A stretch of DNA of 64,000 nt from Arthrospiribacter ruber. Its GTDB lineage: Bacteria > Bacteroidota > Bacteroidia > Cytophagales > Cyclobacteriaceae. Below are positions 27,215 through 36,493 of the stretch, in pieces; positions within the stretch are counted from its first letter, which is position 1, and every line of letters begins with the position of its first letter. The notes beneath the pieces are model-generated. The model searched no databases, was not told where the DNA came from, and saw nothing but the letters and a program-made list of their open reading frames with translations. Made by a program: the position numbers and the translations under genes. The stretch is from assembly GCF_019343195.1 (NCBI RefSeq), contig NZ_RPHB01000005.1, positions 124,001 through 188,000 on the forward strand, read 5' to 3'.

Positions 27215-28324
27215 TCAGGCCAATGGTAAAGTAAAATGAAAAACAGCCCCTTTATCCAAAAAGCCCTCTGCCCAAATTTTCCCTCCATGTGCCTCTACAA
27301 TCCTTTTGCATGAATAAAGGCCTATTCCGGATCCAGGATAAATTTCATGGGAATGTAACCTTTTCATATACTCAAAAATTCTCTCTTTGAATTCGGGATC
27401 AAAACCAATCCCATTATCCTTTACTTTCACTTCTGCCCAAGTATCCAACCTTTCGAAACTCACTTCTATTTCCAAGGGTCTTTCGCTTCTGTATTTGATT
27501 GAATTGCTGAAAAGGTTGCTAAACAGCCTTACAAGTTGACTGACATTTCCTTTTACTATCGGAAGTGGATTGATTGAGAATTTGACATTGTCCTTCTTAA
27601 TTTCATCTCCCAACATTTCCATGGCAGAATGGCATATTTGGTTCAGGTCAATTAGTTTCCCGTACTCTGTCTCATTTTCAGAAATAGCCTGATCCACAAG
27701 GTCGTCTATAAAAACCTTCATTCTCCTAAGGTTATCCAAAACCATTTTTTGTAGCCTTTTGGCTTCTTTTTCTTCGCTCAAATAACCCTTTTTTGACATT
27801 ATCTCAAACAAGCCTTCTATGGTTCTTACGGGTGATTTTAAATCATGGGTTACTATGTGGGTAAAGCGCTCCAATTCCCTGTTTTTTTCCTCTAGCCTTT
27901 TGGCATTGGACTCAGCTTCTTTTTTGGCTTTTATCAATTCTCTTTCAAAAGAAATCCTTTGGGAAATGTCAAATAAAGTAATGTTAAACTCTTTTTGACC
28001 ATCATCTGTAAATACCGTAACTGCATTGACTAAAAATGGCAATCTTTTTTCTCTGATGCTTAAAAGTTCAAAGTTGACTTCAGATACCTCACCTCTAAGC
28101 TGCAAAAGCGGTAAGAAGTGAGTTTCATAAAACATTTTCCCCCCTATGGACAAGAGATCCTGAAAACTTTTGGTGAAAAGTAAGTCCTTTTTATTAAAAC
28201 CAAGCCAGTTGCAGAATGTATCATTGACTGTAATGATTTTACCAAAAGCATCTAGCTTAAGATAACCGCAAGGGGCCTTGTGAAATAGCTCATTATAATC
28301 CGTGCTGTCAAACTTAACCACCAT
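27215..28324 (-). CDS. PAS-domain histidine kinase paired with an RsbQ-like hydrolase
   Basis: 369-residue cytoplasmic kinase. The N-terminal PAS (1-125) begins FHKAPCGYLKLDAFGKIITVN and continues LLSIGGKMFYETHFLPLLQL, very close in pattern to the PAS of Bacillus RsbP. A coiled coil (125-155) follows, then HisKA with HIVTHDLKSPVRTIEGL (His160), N-box NLFSNSIKYR, G1 DNGIGF, G2 GSGIGLY. All catalytic motifs are present. It overlaps the upstream hydrolase gene by 11 bases, the same order as rsbQ-rsbP. I infer that the hydrolase supplies the ligand or signal to this PAS domain. No response regulator gene is adjacent. Confidence 0.9.
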   Translation of the reverse strand: MVVKFDSTDYNELFHKAPCGYLKLDAFGKIITVNDTFCNWLGFNKKDLLFTKSFQDLLSIGGKMFYETHFLPLLQLRGEVSEVNFELLSIREKRLPFLVNAVTVFTDDGQKEFNITLFDISQRISFERELIKAKKEAESNAKRLEEKNRELERFTHIVTHDLKSPVRTIEGLFEIMSKKGYLSEEKEAKRLQKMVLDNLRRMKVFIDDLVDQAISENETEYGKLIDLNQICHSAMEMLGDEIKKDNVKFSINPLPIVKGNVSQLVRLFSNLFSNSIKYRSERPLEIEVSFERLDTWAEVKVKDNGIGFDPEFKERIFEYMKRLHSHEIYPGSGIGLYSCKRIVEAHGGKIWAEGFLDKGAVFHFTLPLA

Positions 28325-29126
28325 AATTCAAAAATTTTTTGATTTCCTCTATGGTGAGCTCCGGTGCTGTAAGGTGTGGACAATGTCCTGCTGTTTGAAT
28401 TTTGGTAAAAACGCTTCCGCTGATTTGATGGTAGACATACTCTCCTACCTTTTCAGGAGCAATGACATCAGGTTCTGTTTGGATGATTAAAGTAGGCACT
28501 TTGATTTTGGAAAGATCATTCCTGTTGTCACTAGTGAAAGTTACTTTGGCAAAATGCTTTGCAATATCCGGCCTGATACTGCAAAAACTATTGTTCAATT
28601 CCTCAGAAAACTCAGGCTTATCCGGTCTCCCAATGATTACGGGAGTAATGTAACTGGACCAACCTAAATAATTATCTTCCAAGGTAGATATCATTTCTTC
28701 AATGTCTTTTTCTTCAAAACCGCCATAATAATCCTCCTTATTGATGTAACAGGGAGAAGGTCCGATCATTACCAGTTTCTTAATCAATTCTGGTCTTTTT
28801 ATGGCTACCAATGCTCCTATCATGGCACTTACAGAATGGCCTATAAAAATGACCTGATCCAATCCATTTTCTTCTAAGATTTCAATTACGTCTCCTGCAT
28901 AGCCATCCAAAGAATCATATTTTTCAAAGTCATAAGCGCTTTGATCGGAATTACCCGAACCAACATGATCAAAGGTAATCACTTGAAATCCATCAGTAAA
29001 GGAAGGTACAACAAACCTCCACATACTTTGATCGCATCCGTATCCATGTGCAAACATTATGGTGGGATGCTCAGGCTTGCCTGTTATTTTTACATTGTTT
29101 TTTGTTTTAGTGGTCATTTCTCTCAA
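28314..29126 (-). CDS. RsbQ-like alpha/beta hydrolase (sensor partner of a PAS protein)
   Basis: 270-residue alpha/beta hydrolase of the RsbQ/KAI2-D14 type. Strong RsbQ signatures: FAHGYGCDQSMW, FDHVGSGNSD, YDSLDGYAGDV, GHSVSAMIG, MIGPSPCYIN with YYGGFEE, and AGHCPHL. The catalytic triad Ser98, Asp220, His248 is intact. In Bacillus, RsbQ is required for the PAS phosphatase RsbP to sense energy stress, probably by handling a small ligand. Here the overlapping downstream gene is a PAS histidine kinase, so the output is phosphotransfer. Start is at 29126 or the in-frame ATG at 29117. Confidence 0.92.
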   Translation of the reverse strand: MREMTTKTKNNVKITGKPEHPTIMFAHGYGCDQSMWRFVVPSFTDGFQVITFDHVGSGNSDQSAYDFEKYDSLDGYAGDVIEILEENGLDQVIFIGHSVSAMIGALVAIKRPELIKKLVMIGPSPCYINKEDYYGGFEEKDIEEMISTLEDNYLGWSSYITPVIIGRPDKPEFSEELNNSFCSIRPDIAKHFAKVTFTSDNRNDLSKIKVPTLIIQTEPDVIAPEKVGEYVYHQISGSVFTKIQTAGHCPHLTAPELTIEEIKKFLNYGG

Positions 29127-29268
29127 TTATGCTGGGTGTTTGAATATAAGGAAAAGAAGTGGTGAGATACAAGTCAAATCAGATTATAAGATCACAGATT
29201 TCTAAATTTGTATAGAAATATTCCGAATATGCTTATTCTAATCACACATCAGTTTAAACAGAAAAACT

Positions 29269-29655
29269 ATGAAACAAGCTGTAAAATATCAAAACATAGG
29301 TCTTTGGGTCATTCAGATAGGAATTGGACTTCTGTTTGCATTTTCAGGAGCTGTCAAACTTTTTGGCTCCATCCAGAAATTGGCTGAGCAGATTATTTGG
29401 CCTGGAGATGTACCCTTCTGGCTTACGAGATTTATTGGGATTTCCGAAGTTTTAGGCGGCATAGGATTGATCCTGCCAATGGCACTTGGAATCCAAAAAA
29501 AACTCACTTCATGGGCTGCTTTGGGTTTATTGATCATCATACTGCTTGCGGCAGTCTTTCATTTGATAAGAAGTGAAATGGCTGTAATTCCCATGAACCT
29601 GATTTTGGCTGCGCTTTGTGCCGTAATTATCTGGAAAAGAGGATTCAAAAATTAA
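29269..29655 (+). CDS. DoxX-family membrane protein
   Basis: 128-residue integral membrane protein with four hydrophobic segments. The first has IQIGIGLLFAFSGAVKLFG, the typical DoxX start; GISEVLGGIGLILP follows. DoxX proteins are linked to redox and thiol homeostasis, but their reaction is not settled. The stop codon overlaps an in-frame ATG (TAATG) of the next gene, a nitroreductase, so the two are likely cotranscribed and functionally linked. Confidence 0.88.
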   Translation: MKQAVKYQNIGLWVIQIGIGLLFAFSGAVKLFGSIQKLAEQIIWPGDVPFWLTRFIGISEVLGGIGLILPMALGIQKKLTSWAALGLLIIILLAAVFHLIRSEMAVIPMNLILAALCAVIIWKRGFKN

Positions 29656-29726
29656 TGAATACTCTTTTGAACAAATTATTCATCATCTTGTTTAATGTAT
29701 ATACATTTATTGCACAGACAAATAAT

Positions 29727-30359
29727 ATGAATACTACATTAGAAAGCCTTAACTGGAGATACGCTACCAAAAGAATGAATGGTCAAAAGCTTGATGAGAA
29801 ACAGCTGGATGGTATTTTGAATGCTATTCAACTCACAGCTACGTCTAATGGTCTGCAGCCGTTTTCTGTCATAGTGGTAGAAGATGAGCAGTTAAAGAGA
29901 AAAATAGCTCCTGCCGCTTTTAATCAGCCGCAGGTATTGGAAAGTTCCCACTTATTGATCTTTGCTGCGTGGACAGAAGTATCTAAAGAGAGAATCGACT
30001 CTTATTTCAAGCAGGTAACTGAAGAGAGGAACCTCACACCAAATGCTTTAAGTGCTTATGCTGACAGACTCAAAACAAATTTCTCAAAAATGAGTCAAGA
30101 AGAGCAATTTCAATGGTCCAGTAAGCAAGCTTATATCGCCTTAGGAACGGCTATGGTGGCTGCTGCCGAAGCAAAGATTGATACTACTCCTATGGAAGGT
30201 TTTGAGCGGAGTAAAATTGATGAGCTGTTCGGATTTCATTCACAAAGTTTGGGGGCATCAGCTTTACTTGCACTTGGTTTTAGAGACATTGAAAAAGATC
30301 CTATGGTAGATGCCAAAAAAGTTAGAAGGTCAAAAGAAAAACTATTTATAAGAATCTAA
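29727..30359 (+). CDS. NAD(P)H-dependent nitroreductase-family oxidoreductase (NfsB-like)
   Basis: FMN-dependent reductase of about 210 residues. It has LNWRYATKRMNGQKLDEKQ, the N-terminal FMN-binding RYATK; PFSVIVVED; ALGTAMVAAAEAKIDTTPMEGF, the conserved family segment; and FRDIEKD near the C-terminus. The frame is open from 29616. The ATG at 29727 gives the standard family length. Another ATG at 29655 overlaps the doxX stop and would add a hydrophobic leader (FIILFNVYTFIAQ), so an exported form cannot be ruled out. It probably reduces quinones or nitro compounds. Confidence 0.88.
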   Translation: MNTTLESLNWRYATKRMNGQKLDEKQLDGILNAIQLTATSNGLQPFSVIVVEDEQLKRKIAPAAFNQPQVLESSHLLIFAAWTEVSKERIDSYFKQVTEERNLTPNALSAYADRLKTNFSKMSQEEQFQWSSKQAYIALGTAMVAAAEAKIDTTPMEGFERSKIDELFGFHSQSLGASALLALGFRDIEKDPMVDAKKVRRSKEKLFIRI

Positions 30360-30375
30360 ATTTCCCCGATTATTT

Positions 30376-31362
30376 TTATGCTGCCCTGTCATTTGACAGG
30401 GCGCTTTTTTTGGGAATAGTAAAGTAAAATGTGCTTCCTTTTTCTTCCTGTGATTCTACAAATACCGATCCTCCGTAATAATCTACGATTTTTTTGACCA
30501 AAGCCAGCCCTATACCGGTACCTCCTCCGAATTTATCCGTAGTATGAAGCCTCTGAAAGATCACGAAAATTCTTTCTGCATATTCAGGGTTGATGCCTAT
30601 GCCATTGTCTTTGATCCAAAACTCCCAGACTTTATCCCCATCTCTCACTCCTAATTCTATTTCAGGAAGCCTAAGATCAGACCTGTATTTCAGCGCATTA
30701 CCTATAAGATGTTGGAAAAGCTGCAATATGGGTTGTCTATGAGCCCTGATGACCGGCATTTCTTTGGTCAAAAGTTTTGCTTGAGTTTCCTCTATTAGTC
30801 GATGATTGGATCTGAAAACCTCCTCCATCACTTCATTGACATCTACTTCTTCCAACGGTTCGCTATACCTACCCACTCTGGAAAACTCCAAAAGGTCAAG
30901 AATAATCTGTTTCATACGGGAGGCTCCATCTACTGCAAAAAATATATATTGGTGGGCTTTTTCATCCAAGTGGCCCTGATACTTTTTCTTCAGCTGGGCC
31001 AAAAAAGAGGTTATCATCCTGAGTGGTTCCTGGAGATCGTGTGAAATTACAAAAGCAAACTGCTCCAGATCTTTATTTGAAGCTTCCAATTCCCTGCTTT
31101 TTTCTTTAAGCACCGCATTCAATTCCTCTAGTTCTTTTACTTTATTGTCAAGCTTTTCGTAATACTTTTTGACCAAAAGGTACAATAAGGTAGCTGTAAA
31201 TAATACATAAAAAACCCCTTTCATGGTCTGGAGATAAGCAATCTGTTCCAATTCATTTTCCTGGAATAGAAACAACAACACCTGGTCACTCAACCAAATC
31301 CAAAGAACACCAACCAAAACATAAATCAGTACAATCTTAAGTTCTGCTTTCATTAGGTACAA
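30376..31362 (-). CDS. Membrane-anchored histidine kinase without a recognisable sensor domain
   Basis: 328-residue kinase. Two membrane helices (about 8-32 and 48-66) enclose a short periplasmic loop of about 15 residues, then a coiled coil leads to HisKA FAFVISHDLQEPLRM (His108), N-box LIGNALKYR, G1 DNGIGI and G2 GGTGIGLA. The extracytoplasmic loop is too small for a sensing domain, so it may sense membrane state or act as a partner of the large upstream kinase. Its start overlaps the 3' end of that gene by 26 bases (the ATG at 31353 would leave 17). The catalytic tail is a paralogue of the neighbour's. Confidence 0.9.
   Translation of the reverse strand: MYLMKAELKIVLIYVLVGVLWIWLSDQVLLFLFQENELEQIAYLQTMKGVFYVLFTATLLYLLVKKYYEKLDNKVKELEELNAVLKEKSRELEASNKDLEQFAFVISHDLQEPLRMITSFLAQLKKKYQGHLDEKAHQYIFFAVDGASRMKQIILDLLEFSRVGRYSEPLEEVDVNEVMEEVFRSNHRLIEETQAKLLTKEMPVIRAHRQPILQLFQHLIGNALKYRSDLRLPEIELGVRDGDKVWEFWIKDNGIGINPEYAERIFVIFQRLHTTDKFGGGTGIGLALVKKIVDYYGGSVFVESQEEKGSTFYFTIPKKSALSNDRAA
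30383..30411 (+). terminator. Terminator of the nitroreductase gene embedded in the end of the convergent kinase gene
   Basis: GCCCTGTC-ATTT-GACAGGGC followed by GC and seven T residues, 24 bases past the nitroreductase stop. The stem lies inside the last eight codons of the kinase gene on the other strand (30376-31362), so both genes share these bases. Confidence 0.8.
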
Positions 31363-34300
31363 TTAAGGTTTTTGGAATTGTAAAACTAAACACACTACCA
31401 TTACCAGGCGTGGATTCCACCCAAATATCTCCACCCATCCCATCAACAATTTTCTTCACTATGGCCAAGCCCATTCCTGTTCCTGAATATTTTTCTTTGG
31501 TATGTAATCGCTGAAAGATAACAAATACCTTATCAAAATACTCTTTTTCCAAACCAATCCCATTATCTTCCACGGAGATCTTCCATTCATTACCTTGATC
31601 ATATCCCGCAACCTTAACTACAGGAAAATCACCATCCCGGCTGTATTTTATGGCATTTTCAATCAGGTTTTTGAAGACTTGATAAAATGGCGTTTTAAAA
31701 TAGTTGATTTTAGGTAGATTGGAAAAGGTGATCTTGGCATCTTTCTCTTCAATACTTTTTCTAAGGAGGTGAACTACTTCTTTCCCTACCTCTTCAAGTG
31801 AAAACACCGACATTTCATCAGAATATTTGCCTACTCTAGAAAATTCCAAAAGGTCCAAAATTATTTGTCTCATGCGCTCAGCACCATCTACTGCAAAATG
31901 AATGTATTTTTTTCCTCTTTCATCAATGAGTTCTCCATATTTTTTTTCGAGCTGGTGGAGAAAACTCGTCACCATTCTGAGTGGCTCCTGAAGGTCATGG
32001 GAGGCGATGTAGGCAAACTGTTCCAATTCAGCATTAGAAAGTGCCAATTCCTTAGCTCTTTGATCAAGGCTTTTATTAAGGCTTTCCAGCGATTTCTCGT
32101 ATTCTTTGAGATGCGTGATGTCTGTCATGGCACCAATCACTCTGAGCACTTGTCCATCAGGATCCCGGATGAATTTTGCCCTATCTATTACATAAGCATA
32201 GCGATTATTTCCTGTTTTAAATTGATACTCCTCAAACCAATTGCTACTTGTTCCATCGGACATGAAAGCTCGGATTTTGCTAAGGACCCTTTCCCTGTCT
32301 TTTTCGTGAATTCTGGAAATCAAAAAGTCCAGACTTGGGTTAATTTTTTTCAGGTCAAATTTGAAAAGGGTTTCAAATCCTTTGGCCCAAAAAAGAACAT
32401 TGTTGGCCACATCAAAATCCCAAATGGCATCATTGGTTGCCTCAGTGACATTTTCAAAGCGTTCATTGCTCGATTTGATTTTCTCTATAAAGTCAAATTT
32501 TTCCATGATAAGGGAAACCAATCTTTGCGCCCTGTCCATGGCTTGAATTTCCTTTTCAGAAGGTTCCTTTAAATCTTCGTAATAATTGGCAAAAGTAGCC
32601 ACTACCTCTCCTTCAGAATTAAAAATTGGCTGTGACCAACAGGCGCGGAAGTTGTATTTTTCTGCCAAGTGCTTGAAATCATTCCACCTAGGATCGGTAA
32701 AAATATCACTGACGATTACTTTTTCCTTCAAATAAGCTGCGGTTCCGCAAGAGCCTACATTTTCTCCTATTTCTGCACCGTGAATTTCATCCATATATGC
32801 ATTTGGCATGGAAGGAGCAATCAAATGGAGCAATTTACCGTTTTTGACCCTCATTACAGAGCTTTTCATTTCCGGGAAGATTTCCTCCAGTTTACCCAAC
32901 TGCAACTTTATCACATCAAGAAGTTCTGCATCAACCTGCATGGCATAAGCCATCACCTCTTTCTCCATCATTTCCAATTGGCTATAAAAAACCTCATGAC
33001 TTACATCCCTCATCGCTCCAACAGCCCTGATCGGCTTACCCTTTTCATCTCTGAGAATGACTGCTCTGTCCTCTACCTGCATGTTATGGCCTTCACCATT
33101 TTGAAGCCTAAATTTTGATACCCATTGACGTTTTTCAGGATTTTTCAATGTTTCCCTGAAATATTTTATGACCCAATCCTTATCCTCTGGATGAAATTTT
33201 TCATTTATATAAGCATTATTTTCTTCCGGTGATTTTATTTCCAAACCAAAATTTCTTCTAAAACCATCACCTAGGAACATGTTTTCAGTATTAGGATCAA
33301 AATCCCAAATACATTCCGAACCAGCCTGCATGACCAGTTCGAAGCGTTCATTGCTATTCCTGAGCTCTTGCTCAAATTTGACCCTGTCGGTTATGTCTGA
33401 TCCCATACATTGGATTTCTATTGGATTACCATTCTCATCAGTCACTGACATAAAATCCCAGAGCGTATGTATTACCCCACCGTCCTTTTCCGGCTTTTCC
33501 AGCTGTACCTTGAAAACCTTACCCGGCTGGGATAATGCCAATCCACCTGTTTCCTGGACTTTCACTATATCATGTTCCAAAACCGTAGACCAAGTAGATT
33601 TACCTATAAGTGTCTCTCCAGGATATAGCCAGCCAAAAGCATCCTCATATTTTTTATTAACATAGGTATACTCCCCTTTGAGGTTGGTCCGAATAATAAA
33701 GTAAGTAGAGGATTCGTACAAACCCCTAAACCTTGCCTCACTCTTTTGAATCTCCTTAAACCTTCTCTCCATCTCCGTCACATCCTTGGCAGTAATAAAC
33801 GCCCCAATGATTTCATCTTTGTCATTTTTAGCTGGCTTGAATTCTACCGAGAAAACTACTCTCCCTTTTTGTTCATCCTCAAAAAAATATTCTGTTTTCT
33901 TTTCCTTTCCCTCGAAAATTTTATCGTAAAAGATCTTTGTAGAAGCCCTTTCATCTTCTTCCACGTAAGATAAAACTGACTTTCCTTTCTTTATTTTTTT
34001 TCCAAAATACTTAAGGAAAAGCTGATCAAATCGGTCATTAAAAATCCTGCAGCTGAGGTCTAAGTTCACTAAAATAAAAGCTTCATCCGTATTGTTGACC
34101 ATCAACTTGATATCTTCATTGAGCGTCTTTTCTTTGGAAATATCCAGCGTCACCCCTTTAATTTTGAGAGGAATCCCATCTTCGCTGATTACGGTTGCCC
34201 TATCCTGAAGCCATATATAAGTGCCCCATTTGGACAGCATTCTATATTCAAAAATATGATCTCTACAAGCCGCCGTTTCCTTTTGACACAATCCTATTGC

Positions 34301-35275
34301 ACTCTGCTTATCGTCAGGATGGATGTGATCTTCCCAAAAATTGGGCGTTTGAAGCCACTCTTCTGGAGTATACCCCAGAATTTTGAGGGACTGGGGACTG
34401 ACATAGGTAAACGTGAAAGTTTTCGGATCTGCTTCCCATATTATTCCATCAATAGAATTAACCAACATCTGAAGGTTGTCACTGAATTCTTTGAGCTTTG
34501 ATTCTTCCTCTACCTTTTCAGTAATATCCTGGAATACCCCTATGAGTTTAATAGGTTGTTTGCTATGGTCAAAAATAGTAGAACCACTGGAAAGGATATT
34601 TTTAACTTTTCCATTTGGTAGCAAAAATCTCTTGTTGATCTTATAAGGCGCCCCTTTTGAAATAGCATTCTGCATCATCTCCAAAGCTTTTGCCCTATCC
34701 TCCGGATGGATGATATTGGTACCGGTCTCTTGGTTGAGAACTATACTTCCCTTATCTATTTCCACTATCTTATATACTCCATCTGACCAATAGAGACTTC
34801 CATCTTTGAGGTCAAGTTCCCAAAATCCAAAATTAGAAAAGTCTTCTGCATGCCTGAAAAGCTTTACTTCCTTTCCCTTTCTTTTGGCTTCACTTGACTT
34901 TGGTTCACAGGTATGGGAAATATAGACTACACCTTCCTTTTCCATAAGAAATGTAAAAACAAGGCTAAGTCCTCCTACAACTTTTTCCCCTCTTTCAATT
35001 CTGTCCAGTTTGAAGCTTTTTGAAGATTTGTCTCTAAGTACGTCTTTAAGAGTCAAATAAATTTGGGATTGGATCATTTCTTCCGTAAGGCCCAATTGCA
35101 GGTACATCGTTGAAAGCCTGAGTGTAGATTCGGAAGTCTGATTTAGCCTGAAAAGTTTTTTGAAAGGCCCATTATAATAATCCAGATAAAAATCTTCTTT
35201 CTCAAATCTTATGATCGTAGACGATATGGAACTGGAGTCAAAAAAGACTTTTATTCCGAGAAGTTCATTTATCAT
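31337..35275 (-). CDS. Large hybrid-free sensor histidine kinase with many PAS domains and one GAF domain
   Basis: 1312-residue soluble sensor kinase. After an N-terminal PAS-like segment come about five PAS/PAC units to residue 770 (for example NFGFWELDLKDGSLYWSDGV, FTYVSPQSLKILGYTPEEW, YTYVNKKYEDAFGWLYPGE, IWDFDPNTENMFLGDGF). Then a GAF domain (about 780-940, GENVGSCGTAAYLKEKVIVSDI), a further PAS (about 945-1075), HisKA FAYIASHDLQEPLRM (His1093), N-box LIENAIKYS, G1 DNGIGL and G2 GTGMGLA. It has no receiver domain and no membrane segment. GSCGTAAY with a nearby WSQPI is a common GAF pattern in light- or redox-type sensors, but the ligand is unknown. Confidence 0.92.
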   Translation of the reverse strand: MINELLGIKVFFDSSSISSTIIRFEKEDFYLDYYNGPFKKLFRLNQTSESTLRLSTMYLQLGLTEEMIQSQIYLTLKDVLRDKSSKSFKLDRIERGEKVVGGLSLVFTFLMEKEGVVYISHTCEPKSSEAKRKGKEVKLFRHAEDFSNFGFWELDLKDGSLYWSDGVYKIVEIDKGSIVLNQETGTNIIHPEDRAKALEMMQNAISKGAPYKINKRFLLPNGKVKNILSSGSTIFDHSKQPIKLIGVFQDITEKVEEESKLKEFSDNLQMLVNSIDGIIWEADPKTFTFTYVSPQSLKILGYTPEEWLQTPNFWEDHIHPDDKQSAIGLCQKETAACRDHIFEYRMLSKWGTYIWLQDRATVISEDGIPLKIKGVTLDISKEKTLNEDIKLMVNNTDEAFILVNLDLSCRIFNDRFDQLFLKYFGKKIKKGKSVLSYVEEDERASTKIFYDKIFEGKEKKTEYFFEDEQKGRVVFSVEFKPAKNDKDEIIGAFITAKDVTEMERRFKEIQKSEARFRGLYESSTYFIIRTNLKGEYTYVNKKYEDAFGWLYPGETLIGKSTWSTVLEHDIVKVQETGGLALSQPGKVFKVQLEKPEKDGGVIHTLWDFMSVTDENGNPIEIQCMGSDITDRVKFEQELRNSNERFELVMQAGSECIWDFDPNTENMFLGDGFRRNFGLEIKSPEENNAYINEKFHPEDKDWVIKYFRETLKNPEKRQWVSKFRLQNGEGHNMQVEDRAVILRDEKGKPIRAVGAMRDVSHEVFYSQLEMMEKEVMAYAMQVDAELLDVIKLQLGKLEEIFPEMKSSVMRVKNGKLLHLIAPSMPNAYMDEIHGAEIGENVGSCGTAAYLKEKVIVSDIFTDPRWNDFKHLAEKYNFRACWSQPIFNSEGEVVATFANYYEDLKEPSEKEIQAMDRAQRLVSLIMEKFDFIEKIKSSNERFENVTEATNDAIWDFDVANNVLFWAKGFETLFKFDLKKINPSLDFLISRIHEKDRERVLSKIRAFMSDGTSSNWFEEYQFKTGNNRYAYVIDRAKFIRDPDGQVLRVIGAMTDITHLKEYEKSLESLNKSLDQRAKELALSNAELEQFAYIASHDLQEPLRMVTSFLHQLEKKYGELIDERGKKYIHFAVDGAERMRQIILDLLEFSRVGKYSDEMSVFSLEEVGKEVVHLLRKSIEEKDAKITFSNLPKINYFKTPFYQVFKNLIENAIKYSRDGDFPVVKVAGYDQGNEWKISVEDNGIGLEKEYFDKVFVIFQRLHTKEKYSGTGMGLAIVKKIVDGMGGDIWVESTPGNGSVFSFTIPKTLIVPNESRT

Positions 35276-35386
35276 TATCCGGACAGGGTAAGATTGGGTT
35301 TAATATGCAAGAAAAAAACTACTTGCATCAGGTTTAAATTAAGCAGAATTTGGAGAAAGTACAACTGAATTTAACTCACCATATCC

Positions 35387-35409
35387 ATAGGTGTTGACAA
35401 ATCACCTAT
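35387..35409. repeat. Small hairpin in the intergenic region
   Basis: ATAGGTG ... CACCTAT, 7-base arms and a 9-base loop, in the 209-base gap between the ATP-grasp gene and the large kinase gene. No clear role. Confidence 0.35.
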
Positions 35410-35472
35410 TGCCTTGAAGCATTAAAGCTGACTGAACGCAGAAATTTGGTAATTTTCTGACCATATCCTGCA

Positions 35473-35506
35473 AAAAGAATGTGATCAAAGAATGGATTTG
35501 ATCACA
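35473..35506 (-). terminator. Probable terminator at the end of the ATP-grasp gene
   Basis: Perfect 10-base arms TGTGATCAAA and TTTGATCACA (35480-35489 and 35497-35506) around a 7-base loop. On the minus strand the stem is followed by TTCTTTTTG. It overlaps the last codons and stop of the gene. Confidence 0.55.
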
Positions 35507-36387
35507 GAAAATTCAACCAATCTTTTTTTCAAGGCAGATTTATAATTTTCCCTTGCCGTATCGGATAAAAACAAAAAGAGGTATGGTTCGATCAATTCTA
35601 ACTCCATCAGGTAAAATACTCCTTCTGTCCAAACTCCATCTACCCTTGCATATAGACAGTCTTTTGCAAAAGCTTGAAGTAATTTATCAAAATACTCCAA
35701 CTCCTCAGGGTTTGGTTTCACCTCTTCTATACTTCCCCCGAAAAAATGCTGTACCCTGAAGTCCCCTTTTTTGGCTTTTTTTAAAATTGCATGTGAGAAT
35801 TTTCCATCGAAATAAAGGTAAGAGTACTCTCCGATCTCAGCTACCTCTTTTAGAAAAGGCTGTAGCAAATAGGCCTCCTCTGCAAGTAAACCGGTAAGTG
35901 AGGCCTTCTTATTTTTCCAGTCATCCCTTGATATTTTGATCGTGTTTTTTGCCCCGCCACTTACAGATGGTTTAAAAATCAGTTGATCTGCATCAAATTC
36001 CTCAAAAGCCTTCAATAAATCCAATTTGCTGCCTTTTTCCAAAAACCGGGTAGGCACAATTGGAAATCCCTTTTCCTGAATTTCATGTAAGTACCTTTTA
36101 TCAGAGTTCCACTTTATCACTTCAATGGGATTCCAAACAGGTATTCCTAATTGGGAAATTACATCGCACCACAGCAAAAACTCGGCATACCTATCAAAAT
36201 AATCCCAAGGGGATTTCACCAGAATAAGCTCGTATTTACTCCAGTTAACCGAAGTATCAGACCAAATTTCAAATTCAAAACTGACATTCAGTTCATTTAG
36301 AATCTCTGACAATATCAGGTCTTCATCAGGAACCGTTTCCGCAGCATAAGAACCGCGGGCCTCGTATGTAACAACAGCCAATTTCAT
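35485..36387 (-). CDS. ATP-grasp domain protein (RimK/DcsG-like ligase)
   Basis: 300-residue protein with an ATP-grasp ligase layout: N-terminal domain starting MKLAVVTYEARGSYA, central WNSDKRYLHEIQEKGFPIVPT (the lysine-containing ATP-grasp entry), FKPSVSGGAKNT with LLQPFLKEVAEIGEYSYLYFDGKFSHA (phosphate and adenine binding), and the metal-binding acidic end YARVDGVWTEGVFYLMELELIEPYL. Such enzymes form amide bonds through acyl-phosphates. The closest pattern I know is the D-cycloserine ligase-like group. Substrate is unknown. It is transcribed alone. Confidence 0.82.
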   Translation of the reverse strand: MKLAVVTYEARGSYAAETVPDEDLILSEILNELNVSFEFEIWSDTSVNWSKYELILVKSPWDYFDRYAEFLLWCDVISQLGIPVWNPIEVIKWNSDKRYLHEIQEKGFPIVPTRFLEKGSKLDLLKAFEEFDADQLIFKPSVSGGAKNTIKISRDDWKNKKASLTGLLAEEAYLLQPFLKEVAEIGEYSYLYFDGKFSHAILKKAKKGDFRVQHFFGGSIEEVKPNPEELEYFDKLLQAFAKDCLYARVDGVWTEGVFYLMELELIEPYLFLFLSDTARENYKSALKKRLVEFSVIKSIL

Positions 36388-36493
36388 GTTAAAATACTTT
36401 AAACTTCACGACAATAATAGTCGATTTTTGTCATTTTGTGCCCCTGTCGCAGTGAAAACCGCTTTTATATTCTATTTTTGATTTTTGGATTCT

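Noticed and set aside
31865-32572. 235-residue open frame on the plus strand inside the giant kinase gene
   Set aside because: Antisense to clear PAS, GAF and HisKA sequence. No family motifs, so a shadow.
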